From the NCBI GenBank assembly GCA_014380825.1, contig JACMJD010000185.1:1-6683 (forward strand): a DNA stretch of 6,683 nt, given 5' to 3'. Shown piece by piece: positions 6,126 to 6,683 of the stretch (position 1 is its first letter; each line of letters starts with the position of its first letter). The translations under genes were made by a program, and so were the position numbers. This stretch comes from Phycisphaerae bacterium. Its GTDB lineage: Bacteria > Planctomycetota > Phycisphaerae > Tepidisphaerales > Tepidisphaeraceae. The notes under the pieces were generated by a model. It did no database searches, had not been told where the DNA came from, and saw nothing but the letters and a program-made list of their open reading frames with translations.

Positions 6126-6150
6126 ATTTCAACCAGTGTAGTCGCATCGC
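6126..6150. promoter_or_regulatory. Very short divergent intergenic spacer
   Basis: Only 25 bp separate the modA start codon from the plus-strand methyltransferase start codon. There is no room for two standard promoters, so at least one must lie inside the opposing coding region. Neither gene has a convincing Shine-Dalgarno here. TACACT on the minus strand (6135-6140) is a possible -10-like box for modA. A 5-bp direct repeat CGCAT-CGCAT (6143-6152) crosses the methyltransferase start. I see no ModE-like palindrome and no space for a molybdenum-cofactor riboswitch. Confidence 0.4.
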
Positions 6151-6683
6151 ATGAAATCCAAAAAACCGTCGCAGACAAAACCGCCAAAGCCAGCGCAACG
6201 CACCGATTGGTCGAACGTGGCCGAGTGGTATGACCGGCTCGTCGGCGACGCCGGCAGCGAATATCATCAGAAGGTCGTTCTGCCGGGCGTGATGAAGCTT
6301 CTCGAGGTGCAGCCCAGGCAAAGAATAGTCGACGTCGCCTGCGGGCAAGGCGTGTTGTGTCGACTGCTGCGCGAGCGCGGCGCTGAAGTCACCGGAATCG
6401 ACGCGGCCGAGCCGCTCATCCAATCCGCCCGCGAGCGCGGCCCCGCCGACATCCGCTATCAAGTCGGCGATGCACACGAGCTGACCGGTATCGCACCCAA
6501 CTCCTTCGACGCTGCCGCGTGCGTGCTGGCGATTCAGAATATTCACCCGATCCAAGCGCTGTTCGAAGGCGTCGCCCGCGCACTGCGCGAGGCGGGAAGA
6601 TTCGTCATCGTCATGATGCACCCCGCCTTCCGCGGCCCGAAGGAAACGGCCTGGGGTTGGGACGAAACGCAGAAAGTTCAATA
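6151..6683 (+). CDS. Class I SAM-dependent methyltransferase (Methyltransf_11/25 type), 3' end missing
   Basis: The frame is open from ATG at 6151 to the right edge (177 complete codons, no stop), so the C-terminus is cut off. After a Lys/Pro-rich leader (1-17) comes TDWSNVAEWYDRLVGDAGSEYHQ (18-40), a capping region before the core. SAM motif I is IVDVACGQGVLCRLL (59-73), the strand-2 acid is in VTGIDAAEPLI (80-90, Asp84), followed by GDAHEL (106-111), FDAAACVLAIQNI (119-131) and ALREAGRFVIVMMHPAFR (144-161). The WGWDETQKVQ stretch at the edge is typical of a subgroup of small-molecule methyltransferases. An in-frame stop at 6139-6141 prevents any earlier start. It is the only plus-strand gene in the window and diverges from modA. 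The substrate is unknown; quinone/sterol-like (UbiE-type) or other small molecules are possible. Confidence 0.9.
   Translation, partial: MKSKKPSQTKPPKPAQRTDWSNVAEWYDRLVGDAGSEYHQKVVLPGVMKLLEVQPRQRIVDVACGQGVLCRLLRERGAEVTGIDAAEPLIQSARERGPADIRYQVGDAHELTGIAPNSFDAAACVLAIQNIHPIQALFEGVARALREAGRFVIVMMHPAFRGPKETAWGWDETQKVQ

Noticed and set aside
6126..6150. Molybdenum-cofactor riboswitch or ModE site upstream of modA
   Set aside because: The spacer is 25 bp, far too short for the riboswitch, and shows no ModE-like palindrome.

Overview
The window is GC-rich bacterial chromosomal DNA with ordinary housekeeping and metabolic genes packed mostly on the minus strand. The best guess for the source is a planctomycete (PVC group). 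This rests on two intergenic repeat families that I associate with such genomes (a GTTGCTA tandem/inverted repeat and a GC-rich hairpin repeat of the CACGGGCGAGACGC type) and on the style of the methyltransferase at the right edge. The lineage call is inference, not proof.

Layout, left to right. Positions 1-75 hold no gene I can support. A minus-strand block then reads, in transcription order, UvrD/PcrA-type helicase (3880 to 1685), a class I SAM methyltransferase of the Methyltransf_24 kind (1678 to 749) and a cytosolic sulfite-oxidase-like molybdopterin oxidoreductase (702 to 76). The helicase/methyltransferase gap is 6 nt and the next is 46 nt, so the three look co-transcribed. Upstream of the helicase is a compact 71-bp repeat/hairpin (3894-3964), and upstream of that a DUF488-family gene (4340 to 3963) whose stop codon lies inside the repeat. 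A roughly 250-bp gap separates DUF488 from modB (5257 to 4592), which follows modA (6125 to 5364). The modA-modB gap carries a second, GC-rich palindromic repeat. A second SAM methyltransferase starts at 6151 on the plus strand, only 25 bp from modA and divergent from it, and runs off the right edge.

Functionally, ModA (periplasmic molybdate-binding protein) and ModB (membrane permease) are two of the three parts of a molybdate importer. No modC ATPase gene is visible. The oxidoreductase at the left end belongs to a family that needs molybdenum cofactor, so the window contains both molybdate uptake and a user of molybdenum, separated by unrelated genes. The helicase, DUF488 protein and two methyltransferases have no visible link to molybdenum. 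I found no convincing undescribed system, CRISPR array, RNA gene or mobile element. The most unusual elements are the two intergenic repeats.
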